Positions 36,182 through 44,154 of a stretch of 64,000 nt of DNA are shown in pieces. Made by a program: the position numbers and the translations under genes. Under the pieces are notes generated by a model. That model ran no database searches. It was not told where the DNA came from and saw only the letters and a list, made by a program, of their open reading frames with translations. Positions within the stretch are counted from its first letter, which is position 1; every line of letters starts with the position of its first letter. The DNA is from an uncultured Pontibacter sp. (GTDB taxonomy: Bacteria > Bacteroidota > Bacteroidia > Cytophagales > Hymenobacteraceae), in the NCBI RefSeq assembly GCF_947495565.1, contig NZ_CANLZM010000001.1, positions 186,001-250,000 of the forward strand, read 5' to 3'.

Positions 36182-36816
36182 TATTGGGCAGGTGTGTTTT
36201 TACGTTCTTCTTTATACTTCGTAATCTTGTCCATCACCTTGTAAGCGATGGCTTCGCGGTATTTTTTCTCCGGCACGGTAGTCCACATATCCTTGTCATC
36301 CTCCGCAGACTGCAGCACATCCTTAGATTTTACTACCCACACGTTCACGATAGGGCTTTTCTCTCCAAAAGCTTGCTTTGCCTCCTGTAGCGCGTTCAGG
36401 TAAGATGTTGCCATCACGCGACCAGCATGGGTATGGGCTTTTCCGCGTTTCTTCAGATGGAAAATTTCGTAAGGCTCCGGCTGTTCGATCTGCTCGGCAG
36501 TCTCTTCAATGCGAAGCATGTCATACACGTTTTCGCCATCGTTGCCATAAGGCGTTACCTGAATGTTTTCAGTGCGCGCAATCCAAAGGCCTACGCAAGG
36601 GAAACGGCGGCTGTACTGCTCTTTGGCAAACAGGAAAGCCACATCCTCGTTAGGGGCATGCACTGGGCCAACGTAAGTATGGGCAGCGCCATCTTTTTTC
36701 TGATGAAAGGCTTCGTAGGTTTCAAACTGATCCAGTTCAGGCTTTTCCTCCATCGGAGGCACTTCGCCGTCCGGCAGGTTCAGTCGAGTAACTCGTGGGT
36801 CAAGGGACTTTAACAT
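36181..36816 (-). CDS. paaB: Phenylacetyl-CoA epoxidase subunit PaaB, internally duplicated
   Basis: PaaB bridges PaaAC heterodimers in the epoxidase. Typical PaaB has about 95 residues; this protein has 211 and carries two PaaB-like units. Unit 1 is residues 31-86 (FETYEAFHQKKDGAAHTYVGPVHAPNEDVAFLFAKEQYSRR...LWIARTENI). Unit 2 is residues 114-170 (PYEIFHLKKRGKAHTHAGRVMATSYLNALQEAKQAF...VWVVKSKDV). Both keep the F-K-G-AHTxxG-V pattern. A PaaB dimer might thus be made from one chain. It lies 79 bp after paaA, with a repeat between, and overlaps paaC by one base. Confidence 0.9.
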   Translation of the reverse strand: MLKSLDPRVTRLNLPDGEVPPMEEKPELDQFETYEAFHQKKDGAAHTYVGPVHAPNEDVAFLFAKEQYSRRFPCVGLWIARTENIQVTPYGNDGENVYDMLRIEETAEQIEQPEPYEIFHLKKRGKAHTHAGRVMATSYLNALQEAKQAFGEKSPIVNVWVVKSKDVLQSAEDDKDMWTTVPEKKYREAIAYKVMDKITKYKEERKNTPAQ

Positions 36817-36822
36817 AAGTTA

Positions 36823-36894
36823 TGAGTTAAGAGTGAAGAGTTAAGAGTTAGAAGCACTTTTAAACTTTTAACTCTCAACTTTTAACTAAGTACG
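36823..36894. repeat. AT-rich repeat between paaA and paaB
   Basis: Tandem GAGTTAAGAGTTAGAAG words and the opposite-sense ACTTTTAACTCTCAACTTTTAACT words form an imperfect hairpin within the paa operon. Same class as 29535-29582. Confidence 0.45.
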
Positions 36895-36895
36895 C

Positions 36896-37882
36896 CTACG
36901 CTAATGGGCGTACATATTTTGCTTTCGGGTTCAGCAGGGCTCTACGTACCCAGGCACCGCGCTCTTCGGCAGTTCGGCGTACGGCAAGACGCTCAGCGTT
37001 GCAAGGGCCGTCGCCGTTTATCACGCGCTTAAACTCATCCCAATCTGGCTCGGTGAATTCCCACTGCCCGGTTTCTTGGTTTTTCTTTAAGTTTGGATCA
37101 GGCACGGTCAGGCCAAGCTCCCATATTTTCGGCACATACATATCCAGGAACTGCTGGCGGCATTCGTCATTAGAAGCCATCTTAACCTTCCAGCGCATAA
37201 GCGTTTCAGTGTGCGTACTCATTTTATCAGACGGGCCGAAGAACGTCATAATCGGCGGCCACCAGCGGTTAAGTGCTGCCTGGATCATCTCGCGCTGCTT
37301 TGGAGAACCTGTTGCCATGTGCACCACAGCATCGTGGCCATACTTCAGGTGGAAAGCTTCCTCGGCGCAGATACGCTCCAGCGCACGGGAGTACGGGCCA
37401 TAAGAGCCTTTGGCGTTTGCCATCTGGTTCACAATCGCACCCGCATCAATCAGCCAGGAAATAATATTGGAATCTGCCCAGGTAAAAGCAGGGTAGTTAA
37501 ATACGTTGGAATACTTTGATTTGCCGTTGATCAAGTCCGTCAGCATTTGCTCGCGCGACTTACCCAACGTTTCGGCGGCAGAGTATAGAAGCTGCGCATG
37601 GCCTACCTCATCCTGCACCTTAGCCATCTGCGCCATTTTGCGGCGGAAACCAGGGGCGCGGGTAATCCAGGTACCTTCCGGCAAGGCGCCGATAATCTCA
37701 GAGTGCGCGTGCTGCTCGATCATGCGGATCAGCTGCTTACGGTACAACTCCGGCATCCAGTCAGTCGGCTCAATTTTTTCGCCTCGTGCAATGCGCGCTT
37801 CAAATTCGGCCAGTTTTGCAGGGTCTTCTGTCTGCAGGTCGTCAAATTTGGTAGCCTCGAAAATGTTTCCTCCTCCGTACAT
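36896..37882 (-). CDS. paaA: Phenylacetyl-CoA epoxidase catalytic subunit PaaA
   Basis: A 328-residue ferritin-like diiron oxygenase that forms the 1,2-epoxide of phenylacetyl-CoA. Iron-ligand helices are visible as [38 protein letters not shown] and [18 protein letters not shown]. The first residues [51 protein letters not shown] are highly typical. It starts 71 bp after the paaR stop and is probably transcribed with it from the promoter at 38605-38636. Confidence 0.95.
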   Translation of the reverse strand: MYGGGNIFEATKFDDLQTEDPAKLAEFEARIARGEKIEPTDWMPELYRKQLIRMIEQHAHSEIIGALPEGTWITRAPGFRRKMAQMAKVQDEVGHAQLLYSAAETLGKSREQMLTDLINGKSKYSNVFNYPAFTWADSNIISWLIDAGAIVNQMANAKGSYGPYSRALERICAEEAFHLKYGHDAVVHMATGSPKQREMIQAALNRWWPPIMTFFGPSDKMSTHTETLMRWKVKMASNDECRQQFLDMYVPKIWELGLTVPDPNLKKNQETGQWEFTEPDWDEFKRVINGDGPCNAERLAVRRTAEERGAWVRRALLNPKAKYVRPLA

Positions 37883-37953
37883 AATATATAGTTTTAAGGT
37901 TCTGAAATAAGGTTGCTGAGCCGTTTCCGGCCCAGCTGATAAAGGTAGATTAG

Positions 37954-38562
37954 TTAGGGTGTGTTAAGGTGAGAATATGTATCTTGTAAAGCCTGCTTTT
38001 TAGTGCTCAGGCCGTTTAGTAGCATCTCAGTCAGGTTATCGGCAATCTCTGCCGGTGTCATTTTCCCGTTTGGCTTATACCAGGTGTGGGTCCAGTTAAG
38101 CCCGGAAAGTATGGTAAGAGCGGCAAACTTCTCATCAGGCACAGTAAACTCTCCATTGCTTATGCCGGAGCGGATAATCTCCCTGAACCGGGCCTCATAC
38201 TTATCGCGGAGCGACAGGTACGTACTGTGCATCGGTTCGCTCAGGTGGCGCCACTCGTGCAGAAAAACGGCTGCAGCTTCTGTGTTCTGCGTCAGTACCT
38301 GCACATGGGCGGCAATGGCGCGCTTTAGCCGGTCTGTGGCAGATCTCTCTGTCGCTTCGGCGGCATCTATGGCCTCAAAAAACTCCTGCGCCATTTTAAA
38401 GCAAACCCGCTGCAGTATTTCTTCTTTAGACTTGATGTGCGAGTAAATACTGGCAGCCTCAATGCCCAGCGCATTGGCTAGGTCACGCATCGATGTAGCC
38501 GAATATCCCTTTGTTCTGAAAAGGGCAGTGGCTGTTTTTTCGATTTGTTCTTTCCTGCTCAA
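37954..38562 (-). CDS. paaR: TetR-family regulator, probable PaaR; start disrupted by a tandem duplication
   Basis: A 202-residue TetR repressor heading the paaABCD genes. The DNA-binding region is [50 protein letters not shown]. In this family phenylacetyl-CoA is the usual inducer. The present frame must start at TTG (38562). An ATG at 38594, 4-6 nt after the predicted start site, would give MEVVL in front of SRKEQ, but an exact 20-bp tandem duplication (38544-38583) shifts that frame to a stop after 11 codons. Removing one copy would restore an ATG-started gene. Expression may therefore be weak or variable. Confidence 0.85.
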   Translation of the reverse strand: MSRKEQIEKTATALFRTKGYSATSMRDLANALGIEAASIYSHIKSKEEILQRVCFKMAQEFFEAIDAAEATERSATDRLKRAIAAHVQVLTQNTEAAAVFLHEWRHLSEPMHSTYLSLRDKYEARFREIIRSGISNGEFTVPDEKFAALTILSGLNWTHTWYKPNGKMTPAEIADNLTEMLLNGLSTKKQALQDTYSHLNTP

Positions 38563-38583
38563 TTTTGTTCTTTCCTGCTCAAT
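38544..38583. repeat. Exact 20-bp tandem duplication at the paaR start
   Basis: TTTGTTCTTTCCTGCTCAAT occurs twice head to tail (38544-38563 and 38564-38583). The unit length is not a multiple of three, so gain or loss of a copy changes the reading frame from the upstream ATG. Confidence 0.9.
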
Positions 38584-38604
38584 ACGACTTCCATACTAGT
38601 TTAA

Positions 38605-38636
38605 CAAATATAAGCAACCTAACGTTCGTTAGCAAA
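38605..38636 (-). promoter_or_regulatory. paaR promoter with PaaR-type operator in the spacer
   Basis: On the minus strand TTTG (38636-38633), a 20-nt spacer and TATATTTG (38612-38605) form a consensus promoter. The spacer contains CTAACGTTCGTTAG (38619-38632), an inverted repeat that fits the CNAACGNNCGTTNG core described for Thermus PaaR. Binding there would block RNA polymerase, so paaR-paaABCD should be repressed until phenylacetyl-CoA accumulates. Confidence 0.72.
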
Positions 38637-38784
38637 TTTATTTTTATAAACGTTTATACTTTTAGAATGTTGGCAGGGGAGTTGTAGCTTTAATTGTTGG
38701 GTTAACATAACCAATGGTCTATACTTGTTGTTGTGCATGTAAGCGGCAAGCATAATATTATGCAGCATTGCTTCTGTACTTCCG

Positions 38785-38792
38785 TATATTTG
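38785..38792 (+). promoter_or_regulatory. -7 box for the enoyl-CoA hydratase gene
   Basis: TATATTTG, 37 bp upstream of the ATG at 38830; predicted start near 38799. The -33 position is not well matched. Confidence 0.45.
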
Positions 38793-38829
38793 AACGAATG
38801 GCTATACTTATTATATAAGACTATACATC

Positions 38830-39639
38830 ATGACTGAAATGATCAATACGGCTGAAAGGCTGACAATGGAATATGTGCATTATGAAGTAAAAAATCGTGT
38901 CGGCTATGTTACGTTGGCTCGTGCCGAAAAGCGTAATGCGCTGAACTTTGAGGTAGTGTCTGAACTGAAGCAGGCTTTTGCGATTGCTGAAGATGACGAA
39001 GCATGTAAGTTGATTGTGCTGCGTGCTGAAGGCAAGGTTTTTTGTGCCGGAGCTGACCTGGAGTACATTCAGCGCCTGCAGGAGAACGATTATCACGAAA
39101 ACCTGCTAGACTCTACGCACCTGATGGAGCTTTTCCGGCTGATTTATACTTTGAAGAAGGTTGTAATTGCTCAGATTCATGGGCATGCAATTGCCGGGGG
39201 CTGTGGTTTGGCTGCTATCTGCGATTTCGGGTTTACGGTGCCGGATGCAAAATTTGGGTATACTGAAGTTAAAATAGGGTTTATACCTGCTATTGTAAAA
39301 GTTTTTTTGCTGCGCAAAATAGGGGAGTCGCGTGCTAAGCAGCTGCTGCTTACCGGCGATTTGATTTCTGCGGAGGAGGCCGAGAAGTATGGTTTGGTAA
39401 ATTATATAGTGCCTGCCGAAGAACTTGAGGAACGCGTATTTGCCTTTGCTCAGAAACTTTGCACAGAAAACTCCAGACAATCTATGGAAGTGACGAAGGA
39501 AATGATTGCCCGCGTGCAGGCGATGAGCCTTGAAGAAGGACTGCAGTATGCTTCCGAAATGAACGCCGTGGCGCGCGGTAGTGAGGATTGCCAGCGTGGA
39601 ATAGCCGCCTTTCTTAATAAAGGACAAATTAAGTGGTAG
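38830..39639 (+). CDS. Enoyl-CoA hydratase/isomerase family protein
   Basis: A 269-residue crotonase-fold protein. It has RAEKRNALNFEVV, the oxyanion-hole segment GKVFCAGADLEYI, and GHAIAGGCGLAAICDFGFTVPDAKFGYTEVKIGFIPAIV with a glutamate at a catalytic position. It diverges from paaR across 267 bp containing the PaaR operator, so a role as a PaaF/PaaG-like hydratase or isomerase in phenylacetate breakdown is plausible. Similarity to methylglutaconyl-CoA hydratases (leucine breakdown) is an equally good reading. An internal ATG at 38866 (MEYVHYEV) is a possible start, since conservation begins there. Confidence 0.85.
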   Translation: MTEMINTAERLTMEYVHYEVKNRVGYVTLARAEKRNALNFEVVSELKQAFAIAEDDEACKLIVLRAEGKVFCAGADLEYIQRLQENDYHENLLDSTHLMELFRLIYTLKKVVIAQIHGHAIAGGCGLAAICDFGFTVPDAKFGYTEVKIGFIPAIVKVFLLRKIGESRAKQLLLTGDLISAEEAEKYGLVNYIVPAEELEERVFAFAQKLCTENSRQSMEVTKEMIARVQAMSLEEGLQYASEMNAVARGSEDCQRGIAAFLNKGQIKW

Positions 39640-39645
39640 ACATTT

Positions 39646-39673
39646 GTTTAATAGTTTAAACTATTTATTAAAC
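39646..39673. promoter_or_regulatory. Overlapping palindromes upstream of crtZ
   Basis: AATAGTTTAAACTATT (39650-39665) is a perfect 16-bp palindrome, and GTTTAATA (39646-39653) with TATTAAAC (39666-39673) forms an overlapping inverted repeat. GTTTAA/TTAAAC words also recur upstream of the ECF sigma gene, so this may be the operator for the CarH-like regulator. Confidence 0.45.
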
Positions 39674-39689
39674 TTGCTGTTTTGTGGTT

Positions 39690-40181
39690 ATGCTGATAGG
39701 CACCGGAATAATGCTATTGACTTTTGTGGCGATGGAGGGCTTAGCCTGGCTTATGCACAAATACGTGCTGCACGGCTTTCTGTGGTTTTTGCATAAGTCG
39801 CACCATACGCACCATGACCACGCCTTTGAGTGGAATGACCTGTTTTTTGCCTACTATGGCACGCTGGCGATGCTTTTTTTTATCTTCGGCAGCGACCCAA
39901 TAGACTACAGGTTTTGGATTGGCGCAGGTATCACTTTATATGGCGTAGCCTATTTTTTGATACATGATGTCTTCATCCACAGGCGAATTAAGGTGTTTAG
40001 CAAAACGTCTAATGTTTACCTGAAAGCATTAAACATGGCTCATAAGGTGCACCATAAGGTACAAAGTAAAGAAGGTTCTGAGTCGTTTGGGATGCTGTGG
40101 GTTGCACCGCGGTATTTCAGATCAGCTTATGACATTGTGAAGAAACAGGAACAGGAGAAACGTGGCTCAGTACACTATTAA
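39690..40181 (+). CDS. crtZ: Beta-carotene hydroxylase CrtZ
   Basis: A membrane diiron hydroxylase that adds 3-hydroxyl groups to the beta rings of carotenoids. It has 163 residues. The histidine boxes of the family are all present: HKYVLHG, HKSHHTHHDH, HDVFIHRR and HKVHHK, between transmembrane helices. I use the ATG at 39690; a GTG two codons upstream is the alternative. Its 3' end overlaps the regulator gene by 20 bp, so the two are translationally linked. Confidence 0.92.
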   Translation: MLIGTGIMLLTFVAMEGLAWLMHKYVLHGFLWFLHKSHHTHHDHAFEWNDLFFAYYGTLAMLFFIFGSDPIDYRFWIGAGITLYGVAYFLIHDVFIHRRIKVFSKTSNVYLKALNMAHKVHHKVQSKEGSESFGMLWVAPRYFRSAYDIVKKQEQEKRGSVHY

Positions 40182-41037
40182 GGAACTCGAACATTTATCA
40201 GGCATCAAAGCGCACACCATTCGGATATGGGAGCAGCGTTACGGTATCCTGAACCCCAGGCGCACCGAAACTAATATTCGTTATTACGACGACGCTGATT
40301 TAAAGGAGCTGCTGAACATATCGCTTCTGAACGAGAGCGGCTACAAAATCTCGAAGATTGCTCAAATGGAGCGAGAACAGTTGCTGCAGACAGTACGGCA
40401 ACTCTGTGAGCGCCCCTGTGCCTGCTCTCATCATGTAAATGCGCTGGTATCTGCCATGGTGGATATGGACGAGTATAAATTTGACCGTGCTCTGTCCACG
40501 GCAGCTGTGCAGATGGGTTTTCAGGCAACGATGCAGGAAGTAATTTATCCGTTCCTTAACAAAATAGGTGTGCTGTGGCAAACGGGTAATATTACTCCGG
40601 CGCATGAGCATTTTGTCAGTAACCTAATCCGGCAAAAACTGCTGGTAGCCATTGATGGCCAAACTGCCCGCTGGAAAGAAAGTGACCCTGCCTATATTTT
40701 ATACTTGCCTGAAAACGAGTTTCATGAGCTGGCGCTGCTGTATATGCATTATATTCTGCGAACTTACAACCAGCGCGTGGTCTATATGGGCCAGCACCTG
40801 CCGTTTGAAGACCTGGAGTTGACATATGAGCAGTTTCAGGCAAAGTATATCTGCACTGTTTTAACTTCGCAACCGGAGCGAGAGGAGGTACAGGCGTACC
40901 TAAATAAGCTCTCTCAACGATTTACAGGCTGTACAGTTTATGTTTATGGCTACCAGGTGCAACAGGATGCTCTTGTATTCCCGGAAAATGTGCAGCGTTT
41001 GAGCTGCATGACAGAGCTTATTGCTAAATTTACCTAA
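40162..41037 (+). CDS. MerR-family regulator with B12-binding domain (CarH/LitR-like)
   Basis: A 291-residue regulator. The MerR helix-turn-helix is YTIKELEHLSGIKAHTIRIWEQRYGILNPRRTETNIRYYDDADL. The C-terminal half is a cobalamin-binding unit: W139 and E149-H150 form the Wx9EH motif of CarH, and His188 in ENEFHELA fits the lower-ligand ExHxxG motif with Ala in place of Gly. CarH proteins use adenosylcobalamin to sense light and repress carotenoid genes in the dark. Its place between crtZ and the ECF sigma/crt operon fits that role. The GTG start is preceded by AGGAG, an unusually good ribosome site for this organism. Confidence 0.88.
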   Translation: MAQYTIKELEHLSGIKAHTIRIWEQRYGILNPRRTETNIRYYDDADLKELLNISLLNESGYKISKIAQMEREQLLQTVRQLCERPCACSHHVNALVSAMVDMDEYKFDRALSTAAVQMGFQATMQEVIYPFLNKIGVLWQTGNITPAHEHFVSNLIRQKLLVAIDGQTARWKESDPAYILYLPENEFHELALLYMHYILRTYNQRVVYMGQHLPFEDLELTYEQFQAKYICTVLTSQPEREEVQAYLNKLSQRFTGCTVYVYGYQVQQDALVFPENVQRLSCMTELIAKFT

Positions 41038-41055
41038 ATATAACATACTTCTTGC

Positions 41056-41109
41056 AATCCGGCCTTCCTGCGCTTTCGTTTATAAAGTGTTGGCAGGGCG
41101 GATTTTTTA
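41056..41109 (+). terminator. Terminator after the CarH-like gene
   Basis: AATCCGGCCTTCCTGC pairs imperfectly with GGCAGGGCGGATT and is followed by TTTTTTA. Confidence 0.6.
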
Positions 41110-41176
41110 TGTCGTTTGCCATGATAATATGTACGTACACAGGTAGAAGAGGTGTATTTGTCGAATTTGTTTAACA

Positions 41177-41252
41177 TATATTTAAAATATACTCCACAAA
41201 CTTATTTTTATTGGCGCGTGTGTCGTATATTTGTTTATGGTTAAACCATAAA
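41177..41252 (+). promoter_or_regulatory. Control region of the ECF sigma-crt operon
   Basis: TATATTTG at 41226-41233 is a consensus -7 box. Two palindromes flank it: TATATTTAAAATATA at 41177-41191, and TTTATGGTTAAACCATAAA at 41234-41252, which has perfect 9-bp arms and covers the expected start site. GTTTAAC (41169) and GTTAAAC (41254) words lie on both sides. A repressor bound at the second palindrome would block initiation. Confidence 0.55.
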
Positions 41253-41263
41253 AGTTAAACAGA

Positions 41264-41779
41264 ATGACAGCTCTGGAATTCAATACTCTCGTACAGAATG
41301 TGGCCCAATCGCTTCGGCCGGCGGCCATGAACCTTACCCGTGACTTGGATGATGCTAAAGACCTGGTTCAGGAAACTATGTTGAAGGCACTAACCAACCG
41401 CGATAAATTTAAATCAGGCACAAACCTCAAGGCGTGGCTTTATACTATCATGCGCAATACCTTTATTAATAACTATAATAAAGTAACTAAGCGCAGTAGT
41501 AATGTCGATAGTTCGGAATATCTGCAGTATCTTAACACTGACGAAAGTTATGTGACGCAAAACAAAGGTACGGCAACTTTCGTCATGAACGATATAAACA
41601 AAGCCATTGCGAACCTCAGCGAAGAGCATCGTACACCATTCATGATGTATTATGTAGGATATAAATACCTTGAAATCGCTGATAAACTGCAGATCCCGAT
41701 CGGTACAGTTAAAAACCGCATTCACATTGCGCGTAAGGAGCTGAAGGAGGTTCTGAAAGTGTATAAGCAAGACGCTTAA
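41264..41779 (+). CDS. ECF-type RNA polymerase sigma factor
   Basis: A 171-residue sigma factor with region 2 (LTRDLDDAKDLVQETMLKALTNRDKF...LKAWLYTIMRNTFINNYNK) and region 4 (AIANLSEEHRTPFMMYYVGYKYLEIADKLQIPIGTVKNRIHIARKEL). It is 20 bp upstream of crtI and should be co-transcribed. No anti-sigma gene follows, so control is probably at transcription, by the CarH-like repressor next door. This resembles the LitR/LitS pairs of light-induced carotenoid clusters. Confidence 0.92.
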   Translation: MTALEFNTLVQNVAQSLRPAAMNLTRDLDDAKDLVQETMLKALTNRDKFKSGTNLKAWLYTIMRNTFINNYNKVTKRSSNVDSSEYLQYLNTDESYVTQNKGTATFVMNDINKAIANLSEEHRTPFMMYYVGYKYLEIADKLQIPIGTVKNRIHIARKELKEVLKVYKQDA

Positions 41780-41799
41780 CCAAACCCATACCTGCCCTT

Positions 41800-43296
41800 A
41801 TGGCTGCAACACGAGTAATTGTTATCGGATCAGGATTTTCCGGGCTGGCGGCAGCTACCAGCCTCGCCGACAGAGGTTATGACGTAACGGTGCTGGAGAA
41901 AAACAGCACTCCCGGCGGGCGTGCCCGTAGCTTCTCTTCTAACGGCTTTACATTCGATATGGGGCCCAGCTGGTACTGGATGCCCGATGTCTTTGAATCA
42001 TACTTCCAAAAATTCGGCAAATCCACATTAGACTATTACAACCTTAAGCGACTAGACCCTTCTTACGCGGTTATATTCGGTGAGGATGATTTTATGGATG
42101 TGCCTGCGCAACTCTCCCAGATGCGCCAGCTTTTTGAAAGTATGGAACCGGGTAGCGCCGCTCAATTAGACCGATTTCTGGAGCAGGCCGCTTATAAGTA
42201 TGAAGTTGGCATTAACCAGCTTGTATACAAACCCGGACGCTCCTTAACCGAGTTTATGAATCCCCGCCTTTTGCTGGATGTGCTGCGGATGGATGTTTTC
42301 CAGTCTTTCCATAAGCACATACGCCGCTTCTTTCAGCACGAAAAGATTGTGAAGCTGATGGAGTTTCCAATTCTTTTTCTGGGTGCACTGCCCCAAAATA
42401 CACCTGCTCTTTATAGTTTGATGAATTATGCCGATATCAGCCTCGGTACCTGGTACCCGATGGGCGGCATGTATAAGATTGTAGAAGGAATGGTGCGCCT
42501 GGCAAAAGAGAAAGGCGTAAAGTTTATGTATAATCAGAACGTGAGTCGGCTGGAGGTGCAGGATGGAAGCGTAACGCACGTGCAAACTGATACGGGTACG
42601 TTTGAGGCAGAAGTAGTCGTGGCGAGCGCTGATTACCACCATGTGGAGAAAAAGCTTTTGGCCAAGAGCCACCAAAGTTACTCCGATAGCTACTGGGAAA
42701 GCCGTACCATGGCGCCATCATCGTTGCTGTTTTACCTGGGCGTAAACAAGCGCCTGCAAAAGCTGCGGCACCACAACCTGTTCTTTGATGAGGATTTCGG
42801 GCCGCACGCGCAGGAAATTTACACGCACCCGCAGTGGCCTACAAAGCCGCTTTTCTATGTGTCAGCCCCATCCGTTACCGACCCTGGTGTTGCACCGGAG
42901 GGCTGCGAAAACCTATTCATACTTATACCTGTGGCTCCTGGCTTAGAAGACTCGGAGGAGTTGCGCGAGAAATACTTTAATCTGGTGATGGATCGCCTGG
43001 AACGGCTGACAAAGCAGGAAATCCGTAGCCATATTATCTACAAGCGCAGCTATGCCCACAAAGACTTTATTCAGGATTACAATGCTTTTAAGGGAAATGC
43101 TTACGGACTGGCAAACACGCTTTTGCAAACAGCCATACTTAAGCCGAGCCTGAAAAGCAAGAAAGTTAAAAATCTATTTTACACCGGGCAGCTTACTGTG
43201 CCCGGGCCTGGCGTACCGCCCTCGCTTATATCGGGGCAGGTTGTGGCGAGAGAGGTTGAGAAGGAGTATGCACCGCCGGTTGCCGTAAACGTATAA
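41800..43296 (+). CDS. crtI: Phytoene desaturase CrtI
   Basis: FAD-dependent desaturase that converts phytoene to lycopene. The 498 residues start with the dinucleotide motif VIVIGSGFSGLAAATSLADRGYDVTVLEKNSTPGGRA, followed by FTFDMGPSWYWMPDVFE. The C-terminal FAD motif is NLFYTGQLTVPGPGVPPSLISGQVVA. It precedes crtB by 21 bp, the common desaturase-synthase order. Confidence 0.94.
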   Translation: MAATRVIVIGSGFSGLAAATSLADRGYDVTVLEKNSTPGGRARSFSSNGFTFDMGPSWYWMPDVFESYFQKFGKSTLDYYNLKRLDPSYAVIFGEDDFMDVPAQLSQMRQLFESMEPGSAAQLDRFLEQAAYKYEVGINQLVYKPGRSLTEFMNPRLLLDVLRMDVFQSFHKHIRRFFQHEKIVKLMEFPILFLGALPQNTPALYSLMNYADISLGTWYPMGGMYKIVEGMVRLAKEKGVKFMYNQNVSRLEVQDGSVTHVQTDTGTFEAEVVVASADYHHVEKKLLAKSHQSYSDSYWESRTMAPSSLLFYLGVNKRLQKLRHHNLFFDEDFGPHAQEIYTHPQWPTKPLFYVSAPSVTDPGVAPEGCENLFILIPVAPGLEDSEELREKYFNLVMDRLERLTKQEIRSHIIYKRSYAHKDFIQDYNAFKGNAYGLANTLLQTAILKPSLKSKKVKNLFYTGQLTVPGPGVPPSLISGQVVAREVEKEYAPPVAVNV

Positions 43297-43317
43297 TTTA
43301 CCATAACCATTTTGCGT

Positions 43318-44154
43318 ATGGAGCAGCTTTTTGAAGATACCTGCATGCAGTGCAGCAAAGTTATTACCCAAGCTTACAGTACCTCATTTACTCTAGGCAT
43401 TAAAACGCTGGATAAGAAATTCCACCTGCCCATTTACGCCGTGTATGGTTTTGTGCGCTGCGCTGATGAGATTGTGGACACGTTTCATGACTATGATAAG
43501 CGTCAGCTGCTTGCAGATTTCAAAAAGCAAACCTACGAGGCCATAGACCAAAAACTCAGCCTTAACCCGGTGCTGCACGCTTTTCAGTGTGTGGTAAACA
43601 AGTATGGCATCGATAAAAAGTATATTGAGGCCTTCCTCAAAAGTATGGAAATGGACCTGGACGACCACGTGTATGACCGGGCGCTATATAATGAGTATAT
43701 TTACGGATCAGCTGAAGTGGTAGGGCTAATGTGCCTAAAGGTATTCTGCGAAGGAGATCAGGAAATGTTCGACAGGCTGGAGAAGCCGGCTAAAAGCCTG
43801 GGGGCAGCCTTTCAGAAGGTAAACTTCCTGCGTGACATGAAAAGTGATTTTAAGGAACGCGGCCGGGTATACTTTCCGAAGGTGGAGTACCGGGAATTCA
43901 GTAACGCTTGTAAGGCAGAAATAGAGCAGGACATCCTGAAAGACTTTGAAGATGCCTATGCCGGAATCATGGCGCTTCCGCGTTCTGCCCGCATGGGGGT
44001 GTACCTGGCTTACGTCTATTACCGCAAACTTTTCCGTAAGATACAGGCTCTGCCGGCAACCCACATACTAAAGGAGCGCGTAAGAGTACCTGATAATACT
44101 AAGCTGGCGCTACTGCTCAGCTCCTACGTCAAGTACCGATTTAACGCAATTTAA
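43318..44154 (+). CDS. crtB: Phytoene synthase CrtB
   Basis: Condenses two geranylgeranyl diphosphates to phytoene. From the ATG at 43318 it has 278 residues; the TTG two codons upstream is less likely. The two Asp-rich magnesium sites are RCADEIVDTFHDYD and NFLRDMKSDFKERGRVYFP. It is directly followed, with no spacer, by a small hypothetical gene. Confidence 0.94.
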   Translation: MEQLFEDTCMQCSKVITQAYSTSFTLGIKTLDKKFHLPIYAVYGFVRCADEIVDTFHDYDKRQLLADFKKQTYEAIDQKLSLNPVLHAFQCVVNKYGIDKKYIEAFLKSMEMDLDDHVYDRALYNEYIYGSAEVVGLMCLKVFCEGDQEMFDRLEKPAKSLGAAFQKVNFLRDMKSDFKERGRVYFPKVEYREFSNACKAEIEQDILKDFEDAYAGIMALPRSARMGVYLAYVYYRKLFRKIQALPATHILKERVRVPDNTKLALLLSSYVKYRFNAI

